NCBI GenBank assembly: GCA_021654635.1
Contig: AP025179.1
Coordinates: 4,960,001 to 5,024,000 of the forward strand
Direction of reading: 5' to 3'
From: Mycobacterium kiyosense
GTDB taxonomy: Bacteria > Actinomycetota > Actinomycetes > Mycobacteriales > Mycobacteriaceae
DNA length: 64,000 nt
A model generated the notes under the pieces. The model was given only the letters and a program-made list of their open reading frames with translations, was not told the DNA's origin and did not search any database. A program made the translations under genes and the position numbers. Below, one piece after another: positions 25,441-37,237 of the stretch. Position 1 is the stretch's first letter. Each line of letters starts with the position of its first letter.

Positions 25441-26826
25441 TCAATCGGGTCGGTCGTCACCGGGTTCGTCCATGCCGGTTTCGTACAGGATTTTCTCGGG
25501 GTGGTGGTATCGGTTGGTGCGACGCTGGCCGTGATCGAGGTGTGGTGGTGGGATCCATTCCACCTCGCCGTGAGCGTTGAGCTGGGTGGTCCAGCCTTGT
25601 TCGGCCAGCGGGTGGTGTTGCCCGCAGCCCCAGGCCAGGCCGTTGACGTCGGTCTCACCGGTGAGCGCATACGGGATCAGGTGGTGGACTTCGCATTTGT
25701 ACCCTTTGACCGGGCAGCCGGGAAAGGTGCAGCCCCGCTGGCCGGCATAGAGCACCAGCCGTTGCGCGGGGCTGGCCAGGCGTTTGGTGTGATACAGCGC
25801 CAACGCTTTTCCCTGGTCGAAGATCGCCAGGTAGTGGTGGGCATGGCGGGCCAGGCGGATGACATCGGACATCGGCAGGATGGTGCCGCCGCCGGTCAAT
25901 CCGCGCCCGGCCGCCGCTTCGAGTTCCTTCAAGGTGGTGGTGACGATGATGCTGGCGGGTAACCCGTTGTGCTGGCCCAAGGTCTGCGACATCAGCACCG
26001 CGCGTCCGGCGGCCAACAGTGCATCGTGAAACCGCTGGTCGGCCGAGCGCATATCGCGCCGCGCCGCCTCGGGTGAGGGTGCGGCGTCGACGGCGGGGTG
26101 CTCGTCGTCGCGGTTGCACTGGCCCGGAGCACCCAGCTTCGCGTCGATGGCTTCGAGCACCGCGCGCAGTTCGGGGTCGACGTAGCCGCTGATCGCCGAC
26201 ATCCGGTCCGCGCCTTGGCGGCCCAGCCGGATACCGCGCTTGCGGGCGCGGGCTTGATCGTCGGTGGGTTCGGGGCCGTCCTGGTTGAGCAGGTCGAACA
26301 GGGCGCGGGCATCCTCGCGCAGCTCATCGGGACGACACTCGCCCGCGAGCTTGGCGAGCTGCTTTTCGGCTTCGGCGCGCACCTCGGGCTGGATCGAGGC
26401 GGGCAACTCGGCCAAAAAGCTGCGGATCACGCTGAGGTGCTCGTCGTTGATCCGGCCGCGGGCGCGGGCCTGCGCGGTGTGGGGCAGCAACGGCGGCAAC
26501 GGCTCGCCGGTCAACGCCTGGCGCGGGCCGAGGTCGGCGGCCGCCTTGATGCGCTGACCGGCCTGGGTGGGGCTGATGTGCAGGCGGTCGGCGATCACCG
26601 TGCGTAGCCTGCCGCCGATGTCGGCGCTGCTGCAGCGGGCATCGAGATGGTTGATCAGTTCGCACTCGGGGACTCGCGCCAGACGCGCAATCTGTTCGGC
26701 GGTTTCCAGCATCCCCAGCCATTCGGTGCCCGTCAGCGCACCAAAGGTCAACTCCGACCACCGTTTTGCATACGCGCGCAGCCCATCGACCACCTCGGTG
26801 ATCTCCTCACGACTGCTGCACTGCAT
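25441..26826 (-). CDS. HNH endonuclease / DUF222 protein of the 13E12 repeat family
   Basis: A 461-residue protein with an N-terminal DUF222 region (LTGTEWLGMLETAEQIARLARV, RLHISPTQAGQRIKAAADLG) and a C-terminal HNH nuclease motif in CTFPGCPVKGYKCEVHHLIPYALTG with the downstream NGLAWGCGQHH. The Cys and His metal ligands and HNH residues are complete. These 13E12-type genes are present in many copies in mycobacteria and often mark accessory insertions. The biological role is unknown. ATG start; 90 bp from the SDR gene stop and convergent with the YeiH gene. Confidence 0.88.
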   Translation of the reverse strand: MQCSSREEITEVVDGLRAYAKRWSELTFGALTGTEWLGMLETAEQIARLARVPECELINHLDARCSSADIGGRLRTVIADRLHISPTQAGQRIKAAADLGPRQALTGEPLPPLLPHTAQARARGRINDEHLSVIRSFLAELPASIQPEVRAEAEKQLAKLAGECRPDELREDARALFDLLNQDGPEPTDDQARARKRGIRLGRQGADRMSAISGYVDPELRAVLEAIDAKLGAPGQCNRDDEHPAVDAAPSPEAARRDMRSADQRFHDALLAAGRAVLMSQTLGQHNGLPASIIVTTTLKELEAAAGRGLTGGGTILPMSDVIRLARHAHHYLAIFDQGKALALYHTKRLASPAQRLVLYAGQRGCTFPGCPVKGYKCEVHHLIPYALTGETDVNGLAWGCGQHHPLAEQGWTTQLNAHGEVEWIPPPHLDHGQRRTNRYHHPEKILYETGMDEPGDDRPD

Positions 26827-26916
26827 ACCCGAAGACTACGAACCGGCACCGACAACTAGTCGCCCAGAATCCAGCCAATACAGACCATTTCACTCACAGC
26901 GAAACAATCCGCAACC

Positions 26917-27759
26917 CTAGCCGTCGCCGGCCGGTGTCAAGGCGCGCAACCGCTTCAGGGCGAGCCGGCCGAACTGGCGCGACACCGTCTGCGACCACCG
27001 GTCCACGTACCACGCGGCCTTCCACCAGCTGGGCACGATGATGACCCCGTCACCGCGCAGCACCGCACGCAGGGCACGCGCGGCGAACTCCTCCGGGGCC
27101 ATCGGCCGCATCGGCTCCCAATACTTAAGGATCTGTTCGTCGCTGACGCCGGCGAAACGGCCGTACTTACCCATGGTGAGAATCGGAGTCCGAACTGCGC
27201 CCGGACACAGCACCGACACCCGCACGCCGTGACGCGCGGCCTCGAGCCGCAACACCTTCGAAATCGCAACGACCGCATGCTTGCTCGCGGTGTAGCTCGC
27301 CGAACCCGGCGCCGGTAACAGACCGGCCATCGAAGCGGTGTTCACGATGTGGCCGCTGCCCTGCCGGATCATGAGCGGGTAGACCGCTTGGATGCCGTGC
27401 ACCACGCCGCGCAGGTTCACGTCGAAGACGTCGTTCCAGTCCTGAAGGGTGTAGGAGTCGATCTCACCGCCGACCCCGATCCCGGCGTTGTTGAACAGGT
27501 AGTCGATCCGGCCGCAGCGCTGTACCACCTCGCCCACGGCACCCTCGAACGGCGGATAGTCGCGCACATCGAGTTCGATCGCATGCGCCTTCGCGCCGGC
27601 CCGATCCAGCCGTCGCGCCAGGTCCCGCGCAGCCTCGATCTGGCGGTCGGCGATCCATACCTCGGCACCACCCTTGACCAACTCGGCCGACAACGCGGCG
27701 CCGATCCCGGACGCGCCGCCGGTCACGAAGGCGACTTTGCCTGAAACGCTCGCAGTCAT
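26917..27759 (-). CDS. Short-chain dehydrogenase/reductase
   Basis: Classical SDR of 280 residues. The NAD(P) motif GGASGIGAAL is at residues 14-23, DVRD at about 64, NNAGIGVGG at about 90, and the catalytic Ser-Tyr-Lys in NTASMAGLLPAPGSASYTASKHAV. The C-terminal tail is basic and rich in Arg (SQTVSRQFGRLALKRLRAL), as in mycobacterial SDRs that sit at the membrane. ATG 27759 chosen; the longer open frame to 27924 overlaps the esterase gene. Same direction as the esterase upstream (22 bp gap), so probably one transcript. Substrate unknown. Confidence 0.85.
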   Translation of the reverse strand: MTASVSGKVAFVTGGASGIGAALSAELVKGGAEVWIADRQIEAARDLARRLDRAGAKAHAIELDVRDYPPFEGAVGEVVQRCGRIDYLFNNAGIGVGGEIDSYTLQDWNDVFDVNLRGVVHGIQAVYPLMIRQGSGHIVNTASMAGLLPAPGSASYTASKHAVVAISKVLRLEAARHGVRVSVLCPGAVRTPILTMGKYGRFAGVSDEQILKYWEPMRPMAPEEFAARALRAVLRGDGVIIVPSWWKAAWYVDRWSQTVSRQFGRLALKRLRALTPAGDG

Positions 27760-27781
27760 TCGTGAAGACCAATCGCCGCCG

Positions 27782-29041
27782 CTACGACGCGACCGTCGCC
27801 CGCCTGTCCGCTCGCGACGACGCGTAGACCTCGGCCAGGAACTGCTCGACGGCCACCGCGGTGTGCGCCGCGCGCGCCGATCCGAAGATATCGAAAGCGT
27901 GCTGCGCCCAAGGCAATTCGGCATAGACGACGGGTTGGCGGCTCACCTCGCGCAGCCGCGAGGTGAAGCTGCGGGCCTGCTCCACCGGAATCAGCGAGTC
28001 GTTGGTGCCGTGCAGCACGAAAAACGGCGGCGCGTCTTCGGAGACATGGGTGATCGGCGAGGCCAGCCGGAACGGTTCGGCGATCTCACCCCGGCTCAGC
28101 TTGAACACCCGCTTGCCCAGCATGGCCGGCATCATCGGGTGCACGGCGTCGTCGCGGGTGAAGTCGTAGAAGCCGTAGAACGGTACGGCCGCCTGCACCC
28201 GGGTGTCGGCGTCTTCGAAGCCGGTCTGGAACAGGGGGTCGTTCGGGGTGAGTGCGGCCAGGGAAGACAAGTGCCCGCCGGCCGAGCCCCCGGTGATAGC
28301 AATCCACTCCGGGTCGCCGCCGTAGGAGGCGATGTTCTCCTTCGTCCACGCGATGGCCCGTTTGACGTCGACGATCTGATCCGGCCAGGTCGACCGCGGG
28401 CTCAGCCGGTAGTTCACCGACACACAGATCCAGCCGAGTTCGGCCAGGTGGCTCATCAGCGGATGTGCCTGTCCGCGTTTGTTTCCCACCATCCAGGCAC
28501 CACCATGAACCTGTAGCAGCACCGGCGCCCGCCCGTCGCGGTCGAGGTCTGGCCGCCGCCAGATGTCGAGATGGTTTCGGGAGCCGAACTCGCCGTAACT
28601 GATGTCAGCGTCGTGCGCGTAGTCGCGCCAGATCCGCAGCATGCGCGCCGGTCCCGGTTTCTTCGCGGTCGCACCGCCGGATGCCGGGCGCTTCCACAAG
28701 TCCGCGCCGTCGGTGCGGCGGTCCTGACCCAGCCCCTCGTCCAGCGCCGCCGTCAGCGTCTCCTGGGCGTTGTGCCCGGCACGGCGCAGGCCCAGCAGGG
28801 CCACCCACGATGCAACAGCCACCGTCCAGCTGAAGACGGTCGTCCGCGGCGACCGTCGAGGAGTTACCGCGGCCAGCGCAGCGACGTGCGCGGCGAGCCC
28901 ATACAACGGAAGCTCGGAGGCGAGCAGTCCATAACCGAACGCGTAGCCCGCCCCGTAGCCGCGCTTGCTGAACGGACGGTAGCCGTTAACCGCGAAAACC
29001 GCCCCTGCCAGAGCCACCAAAACCGCCGCTATTCGCTTCAT
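27782..29041 (-). CDS. Membrane-anchored carboxylesterase/lipase (LipM/LipQ-like)
   Basis: A 419-residue alpha/beta hydrolase of the hormone-sensitive-lipase type. The N-terminal ~100 residues contain two or three hydrophobic helices (IAAVLVALAGAVFAV, AFGYGLLASELPLYGLAAHV, TVAVASWVALLGL) that would anchor it in the membrane. The catalytic part has the oxyanion motif HGGAWMVG, the nucleophile elbow GGSAGGHLS, an Asp in HGTNDSLIP and the His in WAQHAFDIFG. The architecture (TM anchor plus esterase) is that of LipM, LipQ and LipC. Located upstream of the SDR gene; no clear pathway link. Confidence 0.82.
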   Translation of the reverse strand: MKRIAAVLVALAGAVFAVNGYRPFSKRGYGAGYAFGYGLLASELPLYGLAAHVAALAAVTPRRSPRTTVFSWTVAVASWVALLGLRRAGHNAQETLTAALDEGLGQDRRTDGADLWKRPASGGATAKKPGPARMLRIWRDYAHDADISYGEFGSRNHLDIWRRPDLDRDGRAPVLLQVHGGAWMVGNKRGQAHPLMSHLAELGWICVSVNYRLSPRSTWPDQIVDVKRAIAWTKENIASYGGDPEWIAITGGSAGGHLSSLAALTPNDPLFQTGFEDADTRVQAAVPFYGFYDFTRDDAVHPMMPAMLGKRVFKLSRGEIAEPFRLASPITHVSEDAPPFFVLHGTNDSLIPVEQARSFTSRLREVSRQPVVYAELPWAQHAFDIFGSARAAHTAVAVEQFLAEVYASSRADRRATVAS

Positions 29042-29071
29042 CGCGCGCCTCCCCGTCGTTGCTCAACCAAT

Positions 29072-31495
29072 CTAACCGCCCACACCGGAGCCCAGCTCAC
29101 CCGGTTTCCCCGGCCTCCCCGCCCCGCCGGCGTCCCGGGTCTCCGCGGGCTGCTCGACGATCCGGTAGTCCGGGTCGACGATGGTGACGGGCCCGTTACC
29201 GCTTTGGCGCGGCTTCCCGGTGAGCCGCAGCAACTGACCCGGTTGCACGTCGGCACCGCCATGACGAAACGAGATGGTGACCTCCCCGGTGTCGTCGGCG
29301 ACCACGACCTCGCGCAACGTCTGTCCCCGTTTGGTGATGTCCTCGACCTCGCTGACGCGTCCTTCGAAGGTGGCGCGCTGACCGGGGATCAGGCCGGACA
29401 CCGGAATCAACGACGGTGAGCGGTCAGAGTTGTCGGGATGCGCGTAGGCCTCGGCGCCTCGCGCCTCGTCCCGCGAGACCCACGCTTCGAGCTTGTCGAG
29501 CTCGCGGGCCAGCCGCTGCTCGAAGCGCTGCGGGTACGCCTCCTGGACCCGGGACTGCACGTCGTAGGGCACGATCGTCGCGGCCGCGTTCGGCAGCAGG
29601 CTGATCGCGCGGGCGATCTTGTCAGCGGTGCGGTCGTGCAGCAGCCGCCCAAGCAGCGGCGCATACGTCCGGCGGGGCAGCAACACCGTCACATTGGTAT
29701 CTTTGTGCTCTTTGCTCGCCTTGGCGACCAGTAACTGCGCAGCCCGGTTTATCCGCCGGTCCGGGCAGTCCACCACCCGCAGCGGGGTATCCAGATCGAA
29801 GCTGTCCCAACGCTTTCGCAGCTGCGCGGCATGCTGCGCATCGACCATGAAGTGCACCGCGGTCAGCTCGTCGGCGCGCAATCCTTTGCCGTACCGCAAG
29901 GCTTCGAGCGCCGCGAGGTCAAGCGAATTCACGAAAACGAAGACCTTGTGCCTGGCGTATTTCACCAATTCGGGTCGGTCGGTGCGGAACGTCTCCAAAA
30001 TGGCTGCCTCCGCGCGGTATTCCTTGTTCAGCCGCATCAGCCCGAGCACCAGCAGCGGGAACAGAACGACCACCAGCCAGGCTCCCTCGGTGAACTTCGC
30101 CACCGCGAAGATGCCGACCACCACCGTGGACAGGATGCCCGCGGACAGGTTGATCGCGAGTCGCCGTCGCCAGCCCGGCTCCCGCTGAGTCAGGTGGTGT
30201 TTGGTCATCCCATAGCCCGCCATCGAGAATCCGGTGAACACACCGATGGCGAAGACCGGAATCAGCGCGTTCACCGAGCCGCCGGTGGCCACCAGCAACG
30301 TCACCGACAGCGCGGTGAGCGTGATGATGCCGTTCGAGAAGACCAGTCGGTGACCACGTTTCATCAACTGCCTGGGCAGGAAGCGGTCTTCGGCGACGAA
30401 ACTGGCCAGTGCGGGGAAGCCGTTGAAACTGGTGTTCGCGCCGACGTAGAGAATGGCAGCCGTCGACGCCTGCACCAGTATGTAGCAGATGTTTCCAACC
30501 AAACCGTTACCGAACACCGCCCGGCCGATCTGTGACAACACCGACGGATATTCGGTCAGATACGGCGTTGCATGCGTGACGTGGGCGAGATAGGCGACAC
30601 CGGCGAGCAAGAATCCCAGAATGCACGCCATCGCCGTCAACACCCGGCGTGCGTTGCGGCCCTGCGGTTTCCGGAACACGTCGACGGTATTCGAGATCGC
30701 CTCGACGCCGGTGAGCGACGAACCGCCGTTGGCGAACGCGCGCAATAGCACCAGGATGGTCGCACCCATGACCAAGCCGTTGCCCTGATGAACCGGCACC
30801 GCGCCGGCGATGTGCTCCGGATCGAATGTCGGTAATCCCCAGAATATTTCGCGGACGACACCGACCACGATCGTCAAACCGATCATCACCACGAAGAAAT
30901 AGGTCGCGGCCGCGAACGGCCAGCCCGCTTCGCGCAGTCCCCGCAGGTTCAGGTAGCAGATGGCCAGCACCACGCCGACGGTGATCTCCAAGCTGTAGGG
31001 ACCCAGTGCCGGGATCGCCGACACCACTGCCACCGTTCCCGCCGCCGCCTGCACTGCCACGGTGACGACGTAGTCGATCAACAGTGCCGCGGCGGCAATC
31101 TGAGCCACCCGGGGCCCGAAGTTCTCCCGCGCGACGATGTAAGACCCACCCGCTCGGGTATAGGCCATGACGACCTGCCGATACGACGCGGTCACCAAGG
31201 CCAGAATCACCAGAATGACACCGGTGATGGGGAGCAGCAACGCAAACGCTGCCAGCCCCGCGTGGGGCAACAGTTCGATCAAGACCTGCTCCGGGCCGTA
31301 AGCCGTCGACGAGATCGCATCAGGCGAAAGGGCGCCCAATGCAACCTGATTCGACAGCTTTTCGGCCCCCAGGGACTCGGTGATCAGCGGTCTACCCAGA
31401 AACACCCGCCTGGCCACGTCCCCGATCGACACCGGTATCCGCATTTTGCCGGCCGAATCACCGGTCGAACCCGCAGTGCCACTAGCAGTCGTCAC
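29072..31495 (-). CDS. APC-superfamily permease with C-terminal OB-fold domain
   Basis: An 807-residue protein. Residues about 30-500 are an amino acid/polyamine-type permease with 11-12 helices (EKLSNQVALGALSPDAISS, AYTRAGGSYIVARENFG, LTGVEAISNTVDVFRKPQG, YVGANTSFNGFPALASFVAED). A soluble region follows, ending in an OB-fold-like domain (LIPGQRATFEGRVSEVEDIT, VVADDTGEVTISFRHG, GQLLRLTGKPRQ). The permease resembles Rv2690c and the tail resembles the separate OB-fold protein Rv2694c as I remember them, both near the Trk/Ceo potassium genes. Start GTG 31495 is preceded by AAGGAA at 7 nt; a GTG at 31516 has no ribosome site. Substrate and the job of the OB-fold are unknown. Confidence 0.78.
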   Translation of the reverse strand: MTTASGTAGSTGDSAGKMRIPVSIGDVARRVFLGRPLITESLGAEKLSNQVALGALSPDAISSTAYGPEQVLIELLPHAGLAAFALLLPITGVILVILALVTASYRQVVMAYTRAGGSYIVARENFGPRVAQIAAAALLIDYVVTVAVQAAAGTVAVVSAIPALGPYSLEITVGVVLAICYLNLRGLREAGWPFAAATYFFVVMIGLTIVVGVVREIFWGLPTFDPEHIAGAVPVHQGNGLVMGATILVLLRAFANGGSSLTGVEAISNTVDVFRKPQGRNARRVLTAMACILGFLLAGVAYLAHVTHATPYLTEYPSVLSQIGRAVFGNGLVGNICYILVQASTAAILYVGANTSFNGFPALASFVAEDRFLPRQLMKRGHRLVFSNGIITLTALSVTLLVATGGSVNALIPVFAIGVFTGFSMAGYGMTKHHLTQREPGWRRRLAINLSAGILSTVVVGIFAVAKFTEGAWLVVVLFPLLVLGLMRLNKEYRAEAAILETFRTDRPELVKYARHKVFVFVNSLDLAALEALRYGKGLRADELTAVHFMVDAQHAAQLRKRWDSFDLDTPLRVVDCPDRRINRAAQLLVAKASKEHKDTNVTVLLPRRTYAPLLGRLLHDRTADKIARAISLLPNAAATIVPYDVQSRVQEAYPQRFEQRLARELDKLEAWVSRDEARGAEAYAHPDNSDRSPSLIPVSGLIPGQRATFEGRVSEVEDITKRGQTLREVVVADDTGEVTISFRHGGADVQPGQLLRLTGKPRQSGNGPVTIVDPDYRIVEQPAETRDAGGAGRPGKPGELGSGVGG

Positions 31496-31565
31496 AAGCC
31501 AATTCCTTACCGACACGCGCCGAGAGGAGCATTCGATGCATTCTGCCGCCTCGGATGCCAGGCAC

Positions 31566-32666
31566 CTAGCTCTGCAGGCGCTCGACCGCCGCGGCGACGC
31601 GCTCGTCGGTGGCGGTCAGCGCAACCCGCACGTGCCGCGCGCCGGTGGGACCGTAGAAGTCGCCGGGGGCCACCAGGATGCCGCGGTCGGCCAGCCAAGC
31701 GACCGTCTGGTGGCAGTCTTGGGCACGGCTGGCCCACAGATACAGGCCGGCCTCGGAGTGGTCGACGGTAAATCCCGCCGTGCGCAACGCCGGCAGCAAC
31801 ACGGCGCGGCGCTGCGCATACCTTTCCCGCTGCTGGCGCTCGTGGTCGTCGTCGTCGAGCGCGGCCACCATCGCGGCCTGCACCGGCGTCGGGACGATCA
31901 TCCCGGCATGCTTACGTACCGCCAGCAACTCGGTGATCACCTGCTGGTCGCCGGCCACGAAGCCGGCCCGGTAACCGGCCAGCGACGACGTCTTGGACAG
32001 CGAATGGATCGCCAGCAGCCCGGTGTGGTCGCCGTCGCAGACCGCGGGATGCAGCACCGAAAGCGGCGCCGGTCGGTGGTCGGAGTCCCAGGCCAAACCG
32101 AGGTAGCACTCGTCGGAAGCGACCAGCACCCCACGCTCGCGCGCCCACCCGACCACCTTGCGCAGATGGTCGACGCCCAGCACCCGGCCGGTGGGATTGC
32201 TCGGCGAGTTCAGGTACACCAGCGCCGGGACCTGCGGGCCCAGCTGGGTCAGCGAATCCGCGCGCACGATCTGCGCCCCGGCCAGCCGGGCACCCACCTC
32301 GTACGTCGGATAAGCCAGCTCGGGTACCACCACAGTCGCCGCAGCATCCAATCCCAGCAAGGTCGGCAACCACGCGATGAGTTCCTTGCTGCCGATCACC
32401 GGTAGCACCGCGGACTCGGCGAGCCCGATCACCCCGTAGCGACGGGCCAGCGCCGCCACCGCGGACTGCCGCAGCTGCGGTGTGCCGGCGGTGGCGGGAT
32501 AACCCGGCGCCGAACTCGCCGCAGCCAGTGCATCCCGAATCAGCGGCGCGACCGGGTCCACCGGGGTCCCGACGGACAGGTCGACGATCCCGTCCGGATG
32601 CGCTGCTGCCCTGGCCTTTGCCTCGGCCAGGGTGTCCCACGGGAACTCGGGTAGGGCGGCCGACAA
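31566..32666 (-). CDS. dapC: N-succinyldiaminopimelate aminotransferase
   Basis: PLP-dependent class I/II aminotransferase of the lysine/DAP pathway, 366 residues. It follows Rv1178 (Rv0858c is the other mycobacterial DapC-like gene): PEFPWDTLAEAKARAAAHPD, DLSVGTPVDPVAPLI, YPATAGTPQLR, YLNSPSNPTGRVLG, SDECYLGLAWD and the Schiff-base Lys in HSLSKTSSLAGYRAGF. TTG 32666 was chosen because the resulting N-terminus lines up with the known protein and GGAAGGG lies about 8 nt upstream; a GTG at 32693 is the alternative. It lies directly after fdxC (36 bp), the arrangement conserved in mycobacteria. Confidence 0.88.
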   Translation of the reverse strand: MSAALPEFPWDTLAEAKARAAAHPDGIVDLSVGTPVDPVAPLIRDALAAASSAPGYPATAGTPQLRQSAVAALARRYGVIGLAESAVLPVIGSKELIAWLPTLLGLDAAATVVVPELAYPTYEVGARLAGAQIVRADSLTQLGPQVPALVYLNSPSNPTGRVLGVDHLRKVVGWARERGVLVASDECYLGLAWDSDHRPAPLSVLHPAVCDGDHTGLLAIHSLSKTSSLAGYRAGFVAGDQQVITELLAVRKHAGMIVPTPVQAAMVAALDDDDHERQQRERYAQRRAVLLPALRTAGFTVDHSEAGLYLWASRAQDCHQTVAWLADRGILVAPGDFYGPTGARHVRVALTATDERVAAAVERLQS

Positions 32667-32702
32667 GGCGCCGCCCTTCCGGGGCTGCAGCACCAGGGAG
32701 CT

Positions 32703-33029
32703 CTAGTCGTCCTCGCCCTGCGGGGGCAGATCCTTGACCGCTTGCGGGTCGTTGTCGGTCTGGCCCACCTTGGCCGCGCCACCGGGAGAACCCAGTTCCA
32801 CGAAGAAGTCGGCGTTGATCTGGGTGTACTGGCCCCACTGCTCAGGCACATCGTCTTCGTAGTAGATCGCCTCGACCGGGCACACCGGTTCGCAGGCGCC
32901 GCAGTCGACGCACTCGTCGGGGTGGATGTACAGCATCCGGGCACCCTCATAGATGCAGTCGACCGGGCACTCCTCGATGCACGCCTTGTCCTTGATGTCG
33001 GTGCAGGGCTGGGCAATCACGTAGGTCAC
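32703..33029 (-). CDS. fdxC: Seven-iron type ferredoxin FdxC
   Basis: A 108-residue 7Fe ferredoxin ([3Fe-4S] + [4Fe-4S]), equivalent to Rv1177. It begins VTYVIAQPCTDIKDKACIEECPVDCIY, giving the first cluster Cys pattern, followed by CVDCGACEPVCPVEAIY for the second. The acidic C-terminus (DLPPQGEDD) is typical. The GTG start at 33029 has AGGAGA about 8 nt upstream. It carries electrons for reductive steps and could serve P450s, including the one in this window, though no evidence links them. Divergent from the GNAT gene by 222 bp; a TAGTAT -10-like box on the minus strand lies near 33131-33136. Confidence 0.95.
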   Translation of the reverse strand: MTYVIAQPCTDIKDKACIEECPVDCIYEGARMLYIHPDECVDCGACEPVCPVEAIYYEDDVPEQWGQYTQINADFFVELGSPGGAAKVGQTDNDPQAVKDLPPQGEDD

Positions 33030-33251
33030 GGACGTCTCCTCAACGTGTCCTTCTGGTACGGCTCTGTGGGCTGTCGGTCGCGCCGCCCGGGGGCTTCCAG
33101 ACGGCGGACCGGTACTGCAATTGGTTACTGATACTAGACGTTGCACATACAGGCGGGCCAAATGGCACGCCCGTAACTGTGTCCAGCCACTATCCACCTT
33201 CTTGCCGACCGTCCCGCCTCGGCCCCGGTAGAGATCTGTGACACTGGACGG

Positions 33252-35812
<2,561 letters not shown>

Positions 35813-36080
35813 TGCAGAATTTGTCCGCCCAGTGCGCCTTGCTCTCCGACTCAACCCCGATACGACTCGACACTGCACCGCGTTCGCTACGGAGGCCACT
35901 GTCGCGGTCGCTATTCATTTGTACGGTTGGATAGGCGGACTAGACAATCGCACTCTGACTCAAGGCTGCGGAACTATGCGCGCAGGTGGTCGACGTGGAC
36001 GGAGCTGGCGTGACCCAGCGGCTGTGACGGCGGCGCTCGACGCGTTAGGAATATCCTCCGCGAACATTGCGGAACATCGC

Positions 36081-36443
36081 TCAATGCGGCGTCAAGCCGT
36101 ACACGTAGTAGCACGGCATTGCCGTCTGCCCAGGACCGATAGGCGCCGGCGCGGTACCCGGCGCATTCCACCTCGGAACGCCATCGACGACCCAGCAATT
36201 CTTGTCCGCGAGGTCACCCGTTTGGGGCCTGCCCGTAGTGGGATTGTTGGGAAGCGACGGAAGACCAGGGGCTCCCGGTTGCTGCTGTTCAGAAGACGGC
36301 GCGGGCTGCTGTTCGGAGGACGGCGTGGGCGACGGATTCTCGGGATCGGCGGTCGCCGTCGGCGCACCGGCCAGGATCGGGATCGCGCCTGCGACCACCA
36401 GTCCTCCCAGCAGGGCTCTCCGGCCTTGTCCCGGAATGATCAT
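36081..36443 (-). CDS. Small secreted Pro/Gln/Ser-rich protein
   Basis: A 120-residue exported protein. Signal peptide: RRALLGGLVVAGAIPILAGAPTATADPE, with cleavage probably after ATA or TAD. The mature part begins with a low-complexity repeat (PSSEQQPAPSSEQQQP) and ends with a compact segment containing two Cys (DKNCWVVDGVPRWNAPG and AMPCYYVYGLTPH) that could form a disulfide. ATG 36443 has GAGGAAG about 6 nt upstream; the frame is open to 36470 but that start lacks a site. No family recognised. It lies in a patch of lower GC than its surroundings, between fadH and TB8.4, which I recall as neighbours in M. tuberculosis. Confidence 0.65.
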   Translation of the reverse strand: MIIPGQGRRALLGGLVVAGAIPILAGAPTATADPENPSPTPSSEQQPAPSSEQQQPGAPGLPSLPNNPTTGRPQTGDLADKNCWVVDGVPRWNAPGTAPAPIGPGQTAMPCYYVYGLTPH

Positions 36444-36847
36444 CGGCTTCCTCCCCGTCAATTGATGCAAGTCTGCACAGATGGCACCGAAATAACAGCG
36501 TTTCGCCGAAACTAGGCTGGCCGCCTGCCGACAACCGAACCCACGATCAAGTCAGGTACTCGCAATCGCGGCAGGGCTGTGAACGTCACCTTTGATCGGG
36601 CTGGTCGCGCGGAAGCCCGGGCCAATACCCGCGGGGTCGCGAGTCGGCTGAATTATAGGGAAAACCCTGTATCGATCTCGGTGCCACAATGCGTAGTCTC
36701 AGCGCGACACGTCGCAAAAGTAAGAGCGTCACGCCATAAGAACCGCTCTTCGAGGAATGCCCGTCAGCACCTTTGTCGCGACCGTGGCGATCGTGCTGGC
36801 TAGCCGTATTGACAACGCCTGACACAGGCTTTCGGAAGGGATCGGAC
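36444..36847. other. 404-bp intergenic region between divergent secreted-protein genes
   Basis: No convincing gene on either strand. The composition is more AT-rich than the flanks, with stretches such as GAATTATAGGG. A TTGACA at about 36810 with a CAGGCT box downstream and GGAAGG about 8 nt before ATG 36848 may form the promoter and ribosome site of the rightward secreted protein. Confidence 0.5.
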
Positions 36848-37183
36848 ATGAAGCTAATTAATCGCGGACTGGCAGCCGGCTTTGCCCTGACATGCGTGGC
36901 AGTCGGATTGGCCGGCCCGGCGCATGCCGAACTGCTCGAAGGGACCTACGCGGCAAGAGTCATCGAACCTCAGGGCTTCCCGACGAATACCTGGGTCTTC
37001 AGCTCGTGTGGTCCGGATTGTCTGCTGCGGCAAATAGGTTCTAACGAGAATACGTATGTAGAACTACACCGACAGGGCACTTCCTGGGTCGGAACAGCGG
37101 GCTCCACTACGACAACCATCGATAATGCCTCACTGGTTGTGCATTCAGGTCCCTTCGTTTTTGAGTTGACAAAAGTCGGCTGA
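36848..37183 (+). CDS. Small secreted protein with CGPDC motif (paralogue A)
   Basis: A 111-residue exported protein. It has a clear signal peptide (MKLINRGLAAGFALTCVAVG) cleaved after AHA. The mature part is beta-rich (EGTYAARVI, NTWVFSSCGPDCLLRQIG, YVELHRQGTSWVGTAG, SLVVHSGPFVFELTKVG) with one CGPDC pair. The next gene is of similar size with CGPAC in the matching place, so the two look like diverged tandem copies. ATG 36848 has GGAAGG upstream. No family recognised; related small exported proteins of unknown role occur in mycobacteria. Confidence 0.7.
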   Translation: MKLINRGLAAGFALTCVAVGLAGPAHAELLEGTYAARVIEPQGFPTNTWVFSSCGPDCLLRQIGSNENTYVELHRQGTSWVGTAGSTTTTIDNASLVVHSGPFVFELTKVG

Positions 37184-37237
37184 GCGCAGGTTGACTTGCT
37201 CGTGACTGACTGACCAATCCACAGAATGGAAAGATTC

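Noticed and set aside
25441..26826. HNH gene as a homing endonuclease or a prophage remnant
   Set aside because: DUF222/13E12 genes are scattered singly in mycobacteria; no inverted repeats, target duplication, integrase or transposase are nearby.
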